DNA from: Anaerofilum sp. An201
GTDB lineage: Bacteria; Bacillota; Clostridia; Oscillospirales; Ruminococcaceae
NCBI RefSeq assembly: GCF_002160015.1
Contig: NZ_NFJT01000003.1
Span: 107,079-171,078, forward strand
Direction of reading: 5' to 3'
DNA length: 64,000 bases
The position numbers and the translations under genes are program-made. Below, piece after piece: positions 33,740-41,515 of the stretch. Positions within the stretch are counted from its first letter, which is position 1, and each line of letters opens with the position of its first letter. Below the pieces are notes generated by a model. The model worked only from the letters and a program-made list of their open reading frames with translations. It was not told the origin of the DNA and ran no database searches.

Positions 33740-34981
33740 ATGCCAGCGGATCGGCATACACGCAATGTGACGGTGTTCCCCAGCCGTCCCAAGGCAAAGC
33801 GGGACAGGCCGCTCCGGCAGGAAAACCAGGCGCCGCGCCGTCGCCGCCCTTCCCAGCCACCCCGGCGTCCGGATGAGGATGAGGTCACCTACCGCGCGCG
33901 GATTCTGCGCATGCACCGGGAAGGGAAAATGCGCCGCCGCCGTCAGGCGCGCAACCGCCTGATGCTGCTGTGCTGCGGCGTGTTCATCCTGATCGGGATC
34001 CTGTTCTCGCTGAACCTGTTGTTCCGGGTGCAGGAATTCCGCATCGACATCGGGGAAACCAGCGTCTACTATCTGCCGCCCGCCGCAGCGGCCTCCTCGC
34101 AGCCGGGCGCCGCTTCTTCGGCTGCTCCCGCCTCCTCGCAGGCAGCGGACGTGCAGGCTGTGTCCTCCGCGCCGCAAGGCGAGGATGCCCAGCCGCAGCA
34201 GGAGCAATACCGCGGAAAGCCCGTGGCGCAGGCCGGGGATATGCTGGAGGGCGGACGGTATACGGTACAGCAGGTGCTGGATGCGCTGTCGGTGGAAGTT
34301 GGCGCGAACATCTTCTCCTTCAGCGCAGACCAGGCGGCCGCACGTCTGGAAGAGCAGCTGCCCTGGCTGGAGCAGGTGAAAGTGCTGCGCGGCCTGCCCG
34401 GCACGGTGGTCGTGCAGGCGCAGCCCGCCGAGGCCCGCTACACGGTGCAGATCGAAGAGGGCTGGGCGGCGCTCAGCGACCAGATGAAGGTGCTGGAGGT
34501 GACCGCGGAACAGCCGGCGCTTGTGCAGGCCGATCTGGGGGAATGCACCCTCGAGGTGGGCCGCAAGGCGGTGCTGAACTGTTCTCCCGAACCGGTGGAC
34601 CCCACCCAGTTCGACAGCGAGAACATGACCGAAGCCGAGCGGAAAAAGGCGCTGGAGAATACCCAGCAGGAAGCATTGGAGCAGGCGGAGGCCCGCCGCA
34701 AAGAGCGCGCGGGCGCGCTGGACACGCTGATCGCCCAGGTGCAGGCCAACGAACTGGCAGAGGATCTGACGGCCATCAATGTGGCCAGCGAGCTGGAGCT
34801 CAGCTTTGTCTACCAGGGGCGCATCACGGTGCGCCTGGGCACCCTGAACCAGCTGGAATACAAGATGCAGTTTGTCGCCGAGATCTTGAAAAATCAGCTG
34901 GCCCCCACTGACCGGGGAACGCTGGACGCCAGCAACATCCGGGACGACGGCAGCATCCAGCCGGTGTTCTCCCGCGAATAA
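33740..34981 (+). CDS. ftsQ: Cell-division protein FtsQ/DivIB-like
   Basis: A 413-residue bitopic protein. The cytoplasmic part (about 1-72) is very basic, with RRRR and PP clusters. A membrane segment (about 74-94) is followed by a 60-residue Ala/Ser/Gln/Pro-rich stretch, then a POTRA-type segment (GGRYTVQQVLDALSVEVGANIFSF) and the beta domain. Low-complexity sequence between the membrane and POTRA is unusual in DivIB. An extra Glu/Arg/Ala-rich coiled coil lies near 290-330. Position after murG and topology support the name; sequence identity to model FtsQ is not evident. AAAGGAGG precedes the ATG at 33740. Confidence 0.82.
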   Translation: MPADRHTRNVTVFPSRPKAKRDRPLRQENQAPRRRRPSQPPRRPDEDEVTYRARILRMHREGKMRRRRQARNRLMLLCCGVFILIGILFSLNLLFRVQEFRIDIGETSVYYLPPAAAASSQPGAASSAAPASSQAADVQAVSSAPQGEDAQPQQEQYRGKPVAQAGDMLEGGRYTVQQVLDALSVEVGANIFSFSADQAAARLEEQLPWLEQVKVLRGLPGTVVVQAQPAEARYTVQIEEGWAALSDQMKVLEVTAEQPALVQADLGECTLEVGRKAVLNCSPEPVDPTQFDSENMTEAERKKALENTQQEALEQAEARRKERAGALDTLIAQVQANELAEDLTAINVASELELSFVYQGRITVRLGTLNQLEYKMQFVAEILKNQLAPTDRGTLDASNIRDDGSIQPVFSRE

Positions 34982-34986
34982 ACAGC

Positions 34987-35034
34987 AAACCGTCCGTTGT
35001 GCGGCAGCACAGCGGACGGTTTTTGTATGGGCCG
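34987..35034 (+). terminator. Terminator of the dcw cluster
   Basis: AAACCGTCCG pairs with CGGACGGTTT, with an inner TTGTGC/GCACAG extension, followed by TTTTTG. It lies six bases after the ftsQ stop. Confidence 0.92.
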
Positions 35035-35110
35035 GTTTCCCAAAGCGGGCGCAAAGGCGCGTCTTTCCTTATTTATATAGAGAGTATGCACAGGAAAAAG
35101 GCCGTCGGCG

Positions 35111-35139
35111 CACACGCAGCGGTCTCGCGGCATACAATG
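35111..35139 (+). promoter_or_regulatory. Sporulation (SigK-like) promoter of dpaAB
   Basis: CACA (35111-35114), a 16-base spacer and CATACAATG (35131-35139). The -10 fits the SigE/SigK class (CATA-N3-T), and the AC-type -35 at this distance favours SigK, which drives the orthologous spoVF operon in Bacillus subtilis. It lies 30 bases before dpaA. Confidence 0.5.
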
Positions 35140-35169
35140 GGCAAACGAATGGGAAAAGGGGAGGATGCT

Positions 35170-35952
35170 ATGGCCATCAAACCATTTGCGGTGCTGGGTA
35201 CCGACGGCCGCATGAAAGCCGCCGCTGCGGTGCTGCGGCAGGCGGGATACCATACCAACGGAACAGCCGGTGCACCGCGCCTGCTGCTGCCGGTGCCGCT
35301 CACCGAGGATACGCCCGGCTATCAGGAGCTGCTGCGCTCGGCGCCGGCCGGCACGCTTGCGTTCGGCGGAGCGGTGAGCCCGGGCGCGGCCCAGATGGCT
35401 GTGGACGCCGGCGTGACTTTGCTGGATTACTATACGCGCGAGGAACTGGTGTGGCTGAATGCCATTCCCACCGCCGAGGGCTGCATCGCACTGCTGATGC
35501 AGCGCCGCCGCCGCACGGTGTGGGGGAGCCGCCTGCTGATCACCGGCTTTGGAAGGGTCGCCATCCAGACGGCGCGCTGTGCTGCCGCGCTGGGAGCGGA
35601 CGTGGTGGTGATCGCCCGCAATGCCGGCCAGCGTGCCGCCGCGCAGGCCAGCGGATATGCCGCGTTCGGGCTGGAAGAATTGGCGCGGCAGGCGGCCCGG
35701 TGCGACGCCGCGGTCAATACGGTGCCGGCGCTGCTGTTCGACAGCTCTGTTCTGCGCGCGATGCGCCCGGGCACGTTGCTGCTGGACCTCGCGGGCGGCA
35801 GCGGCGGTGTGGACTGGGAGGCCGCCCGCTGTGCGGGCGTGCAGGCGGAATGGGCCAGAGGACTGCCCGGCAAATGTGCGCCGGATACGGCGGGCGAGTT
35901 TGTGGGCCGCGCAGTCCTGTCTATGCTGCAGGAAAGGGGAGAACAACCATGA
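35170..35952 (+). CDS. dpaA: Dipicolinate synthase subunit A
   Basis: A 260-residue NAD(P)-binding dehydrogenase-like subunit (SpoVFA) that, with DpaB, oxidises the DapA/dihydrodipicolinate-pathway product to dipicolinic acid in the mother cell; dipicolinate is then loaded into the spore core. The Rossmann loop is LLITGFGRVAIQTA; the C-terminal half has NTVPALLFDSSVL and LDLAGGSGGVDW. It is somewhat shorter than the Bacillus protein. The ATG at 35170 follows AAAGGGGAGG. Its stop overlaps dpaB (ATGA). Confidence 0.9.
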   Translation: MAIKPFAVLGTDGRMKAAAAVLRQAGYHTNGTAGAPRLLLPVPLTEDTPGYQELLRSAPAGTLAFGGAVSPGAAQMAVDAGVTLLDYYTREELVWLNAIPTAEGCIALLMQRRRRTVWGSRLLITGFGRVAIQTARCAAALGADVVVIARNAGQRAAAQASGYAAFGLEELARQAARCDAAVNTVPALLFDSSVLRAMRPGTLLLDLAGGSGGVDWEAARCAGVQAEWARGLPGKCAPDTAGEFVGRAVLSMLQERGEQP

Positions 35953-36524
35953 AAAGCCCCAGGATTCTGACGGCGATGTGCGGGAGCTTCTGCACATTCG
36001 CGCAGGTGATGCCCCAGCTGGAACGGCTGGCGCAGGAGGGATACGCACTGCGGGGCTGTATGAGCCGTATCGCGGCGGACACCGACACCCGTTTCGGCGC
36101 CGCACAGCATTGGCGAAACCGGCTGGAGGAGGTCACCGGCGGCCCCATCATCACCACGGTGGTACAGGCAGAGCCGCTCGGCCCCAAAAACATGGCCGAC
36201 CTCATGCTGATCGCCCCCTGCACCGGCAATACGCTCGCCCGCCTGGCTGCCGGGATCACCGATGGACCGGTGACGATGGCCGCAAAGAGCCTGCTGCGGG
36301 GCGGGCGTCCGGTGGTGATCGCGCTGTCCACCAACGACGGCCTGGGGGCATCGGCGGCGAATATCGGGCGTCTGCTCAACACCCGGAATTACTATTTTGT
36401 TCCGTTCCGGCAGGACGACCCCATCGCAAAGCCGAACAGCCTGCAGGCGGACTTCACCCAGCTGCTCCCCACCATACAGGCAGCGCTGGAAGGCCGCCAG
36501 CTGCAGCCGCTGCTGTGCCGGTGA
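35949..36524 (+). CDS. dpaB: Dipicolinate synthase subunit B
   Basis: A 191-residue flavoprotein-fold subunit (SpoVFB) of the HFCD family, partner of DpaA. AMCGSFCTFAQVMPQLERL is the family start; LLIAPCTGNTLARLAAGITD and VIALSTNDGLG are the flavoprotein-like core. Translational coupling to dpaA fits a 1:1 complex. It is the clearest evidence in the window that the organism forms endospores. A terminator follows at 36667. Confidence 0.92.
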   Translation: MKSPRILTAMCGSFCTFAQVMPQLERLAQEGYALRGCMSRIAADTDTRFGAAQHWRNRLEEVTGGPIITTVVQAEPLGPKNMADLMLIAPCTGNTLARLAAGITDGPVTMAAKSLLRGGRPVVIALSTNDGLGASAANIGRLLNTRNYYFVPFRQDDPIAKPNSLQADFTQLLPTIQAALEGRQLQPLLCR

Positions 36525-36666
36525 TCGGGCGCACAGGCGGCAGCGCCCGGCTTGCGGAAAGCGTGTTTTGCAGAGGTCTGCGCAGATAAAAGCCTTTCCC
36601 TGGCAGGCGGCGGATGCGCTTGAATCTTCCCCGCCGCACAGAGCAGAAAACCGGATCGACAGTCTG

Positions 36667-36698
36667 AGCACCCCCGTTTTCACACGGAGGTGCTTTTT
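36667..36698 (+). terminator. Terminator of dpaAB
   Basis: AGCACCCCCG / CGGAGGTGCT stem with one mismatch and an eight-base loop, then TTTTT. It lies 142 bases after dpaB; the stretch between holds no further gene I can see. Confidence 0.8.
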
Positions 36699-36707
36699 GC
36701 TTGCCGT

Positions 36708-37280
36708 TCAGAAGCGCAGCACGCGGCGTTCGGTGATGAGGATAGGCGCGGGCAGGTCGTGCGGCAGGCAGGGAACAGCGGCGAGCAGGAGCGCTTCGGG
36801 GCAGGCCACCGCCCACTGGTTTCCCAGCGCCGGCAGGAATCGGTCGTAGTATCCGCCGCCATGTCCCAGCCGTTCTCCGTGCAGGCCGGCCGCCGCGCAG
36901 GGCACCAGCGCGAACCCGATGGATTCCGCGGGCACGGCGGGAGCGCTTTCCGGCGGCTGCAAAATGCCGAACGGCCCCGCCTGCAAACCGGACAGATCCT
37001 TGATGACACGCGCTTCCATCTGTCCCGGACCGGTGAGAAAGGGCAGCGCCAGCCGCTTGCCGCGGCGCAGTGTCCCGCGCAGGAAGGCGGCCGTATCCGG
37101 TTCCGATGCAGTGGAAACAAAGGCCATCACCAGGTCGGCGGCGCGGTATTCGGGAAGTTCCAGTGCCCGGTGGCAGATTTCAGCGCCTGCCGCATGCAGG
37201 GCCGGAGCCTCGGCAGCGGCCCTGCGGCGCACTGCCCGTCGGAGCTGCTGTTTTTGTTGTTCGATTGACACAATGTCCAT
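36708..37280 (-). CDS. 5-formyltetrahydrofolate cyclo-ligase
   Basis: A 190-residue enzyme that converts 5-formyl-THF to 5,10-methenyl-THF using ATP, recovering folate from a storage form important in dormant cells. QQKQQLRRAVRRR is the family N-terminus and LGHGGGYYDRFL is the ATP/folate signature. VPCAAAGLHGERLG is the preceding block. The length is standard. It is divergent from the dacF-type gene and convergent with dpaAB; a neighbour effect is not evident. Confidence 0.93.
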   Translation of the reverse strand: MDIVSIEQQKQQLRRAVRRRAAAEAPALHAAGAEICHRALELPEYRAADLVMAFVSTASEPDTAAFLRGTLRRGKRLALPFLTGPGQMEARVIKDLSGLQAGPFGILQPPESAPAVPAESIGFALVPCAAAGLHGERLGHGGGYYDRFLPALGNQWAVACPEALLLAAVPCLPHDLPAPILITERRVLRF

Positions 37281-37329
37281 TTTATTTCCCTTTCACTCCT
37301 GTGAGCCGCGGTAAAAATTTGCGCAGCTA

Positions 37330-37359
37330 TTGCGCGATATGGGTAAAACGAGGTATAAT
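37330..37359 (+). promoter_or_regulatory. Promoter of the dacF-type gene
   Basis: TTGCGC (37330-37335), an 18-base spacer, TATAAT (37354-37359), 63 bases before the ATG. Confidence 0.55.
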
Positions 37360-37421
37360 ATAAAAAGGTATGCAATAAAACAGCCGCGTGGTTTTCCGCG
37401 ATGAACCTCAGGGGATGACAG

Positions 37422-38882
37422 ATGATACAAAAGATTGTAGCACGTTTTTTCAAAAACACAACCCGTCTGGCGGCGCTGGCCTGTATGGTCTCTGTGCTGG
37501 CAATGGCGATGCCCGTCCAGGCCGCAGACCCGCCCGCCGACATCACCGCGCAGACCTGGGCGGTGGCCGACGCAGGGACGGGCCAGATCCTGGCCGACCA
37601 CGGCGGCGATATCCAGATGAATCCGGCCAGCATTACCAAGGTGCTGACGGTGGCGCTGGCGCTGGAAAAGGCCGGCGGAGACTTCACGGTCCCGCTCACC
37701 GTCAGCCAGACGGCGGTGGACGCCATCACCTACGATTCCTCCCACATCGCGCTGATCCCGGGCGAGCAGGTCACGCTGGCGGATATGGCCTACGGCGCCA
37801 TGCTGGCGTCGGGCAACGACGCCGCCAACGTGCTGGCGGAATATGTCTGCGGCAGCCTGGACGCGGTGGCGGAGGTCTACACCGCCAAGCTGGAACAGCT
37901 GGGCTGCACCGGCACCCATTTTGTGAACGCACACGGGCTGTACGATCCACAGCACTACACCACCGCAAAGGACATGGCGGCGATCCTGTGCTGGGCGCTG
38001 ACGGTGCCGGGCTTTGAGACGGTGTTCAACTCGATGGAATACACCATGCAGCCCACCAATCTGCAGCCGGAGGCGCGTCCCTTTTCCACGGCCGACTGGC
38101 TGCGCCTGCACGGCATCAAATACCACTACGACCCCGCGCGGGGCAGCAAAAACGGCTGGACCACCGAGTCGGGACACACCTTCGTGGCGCTGGCGGAGAA
38201 GGATGGCCGCCGTCTGGTGTGCGTGCTTTTGAACTGCCAGACCAAATACACCAAGTTTGTGGACGCCGCCAAGCTGTTTGAATACGGCTTCAACGAATTT
38301 TCGCCGGTCACCATCACATCCGAGCAGGTGCAGCTGGCGTCGGTCCCGGTCTACGACGGCGCCACGCAGGTGACACAGATCCAGCTGGATTTTGAGCCGG
38401 TGACGCTGCTGCTGAAAAACGGCCTCACCGCCGCGGACGTGGTGGCCACGCCGCTGGATGCCGACCGCTATGTGATGGGCAAGCCCTTCACGCCGTCGGT
38501 GCGGCTGTCGCTGCGGCAGGGGGCGTCCGGCCAGACGGCGGATCTCGGCGTCTATTCGCTGGAAACGCCCAGCCTGGAAGTGATCCTGCAGGCGGCCAGC
38601 AGCTTTGCGGCCGCGCCGCCGGATTCCCAGGCCGTCCGCAATGCCGACAGGCACGACCCCATCCGCTGGACCGCTGTGCTTGCGCTGGCGGCAGGGATCG
38701 CCGCGGCCGCGTGTGTGGTGTGGGTGCGCCGTCTGCAGCTGCGCCGCCGTCTGGCCGACGGGCGTGTCTCCCGCACCCAGGGCCTGTCCTATACGCGCGG
38801 CCCGGTGCTGTGGCGGATGCCGGGGCAAAAGGCTTCCCGCGCGGGAGGCCCGCCGGTGCAGCGCAAGCACAAACGATATTGA
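37422..38882 (+). CDS. D-alanyl-D-alanine carboxypeptidase (DacF-like, S11)
   Basis: A 486-residue exported carboxypeptidase. A signal peptide ends at about VQAAD (35). The S11 domain has S-I-T-K (NPASITKVL), SGND (ASGNDAANV) and, where KTG is expected, S-K-N-G-W-T: Asn replaces the usual Thr of the KTG box. A beta-rich C-terminal domain (about 285-400) precedes a membrane segment (about 428-448) and a basic tail ending KHKRY, so it is anchored at the C-terminus. It is followed 13 bases later by a flavoprotein gene and may be co-transcribed with it. Activity with KNG is plausible but unproven. Confidence 0.92.
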   Translation: MIQKIVARFFKNTTRLAALACMVSVLAMAMPVQAADPPADITAQTWAVADAGTGQILADHGGDIQMNPASITKVLTVALALEKAGGDFTVPLTVSQTAVDAITYDSSHIALIPGEQVTLADMAYGAMLASGNDAANVLAEYVCGSLDAVAEVYTAKLEQLGCTGTHFVNAHGLYDPQHYTTAKDMAAILCWALTVPGFETVFNSMEYTMQPTNLQPEARPFSTADWLRLHGIKYHYDPARGSKNGWTTESGHTFVALAEKDGRRLVCVLLNCQTKYTKFVDAAKLFEYGFNEFSPVTITSEQVQLASVPVYDGATQVTQIQLDFEPVTLLLKNGLTAADVVATPLDADRYVMGKPFTPSVRLSLRQGASGQTADLGVYSLETPSLEVILQAASSFAAAPPDSQAVRNADRHDPIRWTAVLALAAGIAAAACVVWVRRLQLRRRLADGRVSRTQGLSYTRGPVLWRMPGQKASRAGGPPVQRKHKRY

Positions 38883-38895
38883 AAGGATGATGCAG

Positions 38896-40140
38896 ATGCC
38901 GCATCTGATCGTGGTGGGGGCCGGCGCAGCCGGTCTTGCCGCCGCCGGCCAGGCGGTGCGCCTGGGCTGTGAAGTCGCCCTGCTGGAACACAGCGGGATG
39001 CCCGGCAAAAAGATATTGGTGACGGGTAAAGGACGCTGCAACGTGACAAACGATTGCGATAACCAGGAGTTTCTGCGCCATGTGCGCACGAATCCGCGCT
39101 TTTTGTTCTCGGCCATCGCCGGGTTCTCCACCCGGGATACGATGGAGTGGATGGAGAGCCTGGGCGTCGAGCTGAAAACCGAGCGCGGCCGCCGGGTGTT
39201 CCCGGTCAGCGACCGGGCGGAGGATGTGCGCGCCGCGCTGTGCCGGTGGGCCTCCGGCGCCCGTCTGGTGGAGCAGGGGGCACAGAGCCTTCTGCTGGAG
39301 GACGGTCGTGTGACCGGCGTGCAGACGACCGGCGGCCGCACCATCGCGGCGGACGGCGTGCTGATCGCCACCGGGGGCGTGTCCTATCCCGCCACCGGCA
39401 GCACCGGCGACGGCTACCGTCTGGCGGCGCAGGCCGGCCACGGACTGGTCCAGCCGGTGGCCAGCCTGGTGAGCCTGGTCGCCGAGGGCGGCGACTGCCG
39501 CCGGATGATGGGGCTGGCGCTCAAAAACGTGCGCCTGACGCTGCTGGAAAACGCCAAACTGGTCTTTTCCGAGCAGGGCGAGATGCTGTTCACCCACTTC
39601 GGCGTGTCGGGCCCGCTGGTGCTGTCGGCCAGCGCGTGGATACGCGACCTGAAAAAGTATCGCTACACCCTCTCGATCGACCTCAAGCCGGCGCTCTCGG
39701 CCGAGCAGCTGTATGCCCGGATCGGGCGCGACTTCGAGCTGCTGGCCGGCAAAAACGCCGCGAACTGTCTGCAGAAGCTGGTGCCGGCCACCATGCAGCC
39801 GGTGATCCTGGAGCGGTGGGGCGTCGATCCCGCGCTGCGGGTCAACCAGATCGACCGCGCCTCCCGTCTGGCGCTGGTGCAGCTGCTGAAGGGGTTCTGT
39901 GTCACCGTGCGCGAGCGCGGCGATTTGCAGCACGCGGTCATCACGGCGGGCGGCATTCCGGTCAGAGAGGTGTCGCCCAAGACAATGGAATCAAAGCTGG
40001 CTCCGGGCTTGTATTTTGCGGGCGAGGTGCTGGATGTGGACGCCTACACCGGCGGCTACAACCTGCAGATCGCCTTTGCCACCGGAATGGCTGCCGCGCG
40101 CGGGTTTGCCGCGGCGCACGGCCTGCCCCAGCAACAATAA
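38896..40140 (+). CDS. HI0933/BaiN-like FAD-dependent oxidoreductase
   Basis: A 414-residue flavoprotein of the YhiN/HI0933 family. The FAD loop is VVGAGAAGLAAAGQA; GKGRCNVTN is the family signature; IATGGVSYPATGSTGDGY and TAGGIPVREVSPKTMESK are further blocks; and GLYFAGEVLDVDAYTGGYNLQIA is the C-terminal FAD block. Related proteins include BaiN (bile-acid dehydroxylation) and uncharacterised housekeeping members, so the substrate is open; place beside cmk-plsC argues for the housekeeping type. Three in-frame ATG codons lie at 38887, 38890 and 38896; spacing from GAAAGG favours 38896. Confidence 0.9.
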   Translation: MPHLIVVGAGAAGLAAAGQAVRLGCEVALLEHSGMPGKKILVTGKGRCNVTNDCDNQEFLRHVRTNPRFLFSAIAGFSTRDTMEWMESLGVELKTERGRRVFPVSDRAEDVRAALCRWASGARLVEQGAQSLLLEDGRVTGVQTTGGRTIAADGVLIATGGVSYPATGSTGDGYRLAAQAGHGLVQPVASLVSLVAEGGDCRRMMGLALKNVRLTLLENAKLVFSEQGEMLFTHFGVSGPLVLSASAWIRDLKKYRYTLSIDLKPALSAEQLYARIGRDFELLAGKNAANCLQKLVPATMQPVILERWGVDPALRVNQIDRASRLALVQLLKGFCVTVRERGDLQHAVITAGGIPVREVSPKTMESKLAPGLYFAGEVLDVDAYTGGYNLQIAFATGMAAARGFAAAHGLPQQQ

Positions 40141-40152
40141 GGAGGAAGATGT

Positions 40153-40821
40153 ATGATTTCGGTTGCGATCGACGGTCCGTCCGGGGCCGGCAAATCGACT
40201 CTTGCCCGCCGTGTGGCGGCGGAATTGGGGTTTTTGTATGTGGACACCGGCGCGATGTACCGCGCCATTGGCCTGTATGCCAGCCGCCGGGGAGCAGACC
40301 TGAAGGATGAGTCCGCAGTGGGGGCGCTGCTGCCGGGCATCCGCCTGCGCCTGGAATACCAGGAGGACGGCCAGCACATCTATCTGAACGACGAGGACGT
40401 CACCGCGGCTGTCCGCGCCGAGTCGATGGGCATGGCGGCCAGCGCCGTTTCGGGCCATGCGTGCGTGCGTGCGTTCCTGCTGCAGGTGCAGCGGGATATG
40501 GCCGAGACCCACAACGTCCTGATGGACGGCCGCGACATCGGCACCGTGGTGCTGCCCAACGCGACGGTGAAGGTGTTCCTCACCGCCTCTGTGGAGGCCC
40601 GCGCCGAGCGCCGGTATAAGGAGTGCCTGCAGAAGAAGGAGGACACCACGCTGGAAAAGGTGCGCGCCGATCTGGAGCAGCGCGACTGGCAGGATACCCA
40701 CCGCACCGAGGCCCCGCTGCGCCGCGCCGACGACGCCGTGCTGCTGGACACCTCCGCGATGGATTTTGAAGAGAGCTACCAGGCGCTGCTGGACACAGTG
40801 CGCCGGGGAGCGGGGATCTGA
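40153..40821 (+). CDS. cmk: Cytidylate kinase
   Basis: A 222-residue NMP kinase that phosphorylates CMP and dCMP. P-loop DGPSGAGKST, YVDTGAMYRAIGL (the CMP-binding Tyr/Asp block), LMDGRDIGTVVLPNA and RRYKE. AAGGAGGAAG precedes the ATG. It begins the classic clostridial run cmk-plsC-ispH/rpsA, with 13 bases to plsC. Confidence 0.97.
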   Translation: MISVAIDGPSGAGKSTLARRVAAELGFLYVDTGAMYRAIGLYASRRGADLKDESAVGALLPGIRLRLEYQEDGQHIYLNDEDVTAAVRAESMGMAASAVSGHACVRAFLLQVQRDMAETHNVLMDGRDIGTVVLPNATVKVFLTASVEARAERRYKECLQKKEDTTLEKVRADLEQRDWQDTHRTEAPLRRADDAVLLDTSAMDFEESYQALLDTVRRGAGI

Positions 40822-40834
40822 GGGAGGTGTTGGG

Positions 40835-41515
40835 ATGCTGTATCGCATCGCAGTTTCGGTGGTGTGGGTGGTCTGGCATCTGGTGTTCCGCATTCGCACG
40901 GTGGGCCGCGAGAAGGTGCACGGCCTGCGGCGATACGTTCTGTGCGCCAACCACTGCCACGCGGTGGACCCGGTGTTTGTGGTGGTCTCCCGCGCGTCCG
41001 AGCGGCAGATGGTCGTGATGGCAAAGGAGGAGCTGTTCCAGATCCATCCGTTCATCAGCTGGTTTTTTCGCGCGATGGGCGCGGTGCCGGTCAGCCGGGG
41101 CAAGGGCGACACCCGGGCGGTGGACCAGTGCATCGAGGAAGTGAGAAACGGCAAGGGCCTCCTGATCTTCCCGGAAGGCACCCGCAGCCACACCGGCCAG
41201 CCGGGCAAGGTGAAGAGCGGCGCGTTTGTGGTGGCGGCGGCAGCCGGCGCCAGCCTTGTGCCCTGCCGCATCGTCTACGACGCGGGCGGCCCGCGCCTGT
41301 TCAGCCGCGTGACCATCATCTACGGCGACCCCGTCCCCTGCGAGGAGCTGGGCCTTGCCGACGGCGCCCGCAGCGCCACTGTTCTGCGGCGGGCCAAGAA
41401 CTGGCTGCTGGACCAGTGGCAGCAGCTGTATCTGGACAACACCACGCCCGCCCAGCAGCAGGCCGACCTGCTGCGCGCGCAGAGCTTGCAGGAGGCCGCC
41501 GATGGAGATCATTAA
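40835..41515 (+). CDS. plsC: 1-acyl-sn-glycerol-3-phosphate acyltransferase
   Basis: A 226-residue membrane-associated acyltransferase that makes phosphatidic acid. A hydrophobic N-terminal helix (about 3-20) is followed by N-H-C-H-A-V-D (the HX4D catalytic motif) and FPEGTRS (glycerol-phosphate site). The C-terminal tail is extended and Gln-rich. The ATG at 40835 follows GGGAGGTG. Its end overlaps the start of ispH/rpsA by 14 bases. Confidence 0.94.
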   Translation: MLYRIAVSVVWVVWHLVFRIRTVGREKVHGLRRYVLCANHCHAVDPVFVVVSRASERQMVVMAKEELFQIHPFISWFFRAMGAVPVSRGKGDTRAVDQCIEEVRNGKGLLIFPEGTRSHTGQPGKVKSGAFVVAAAAGASLVPCRIVYDAGGPRLFSRVTIIYGDPVPCEELGLADGARSATVLRRAKNWLLDQWQQLYLDNTTPAQQQADLLRAQSLQEAADGDH

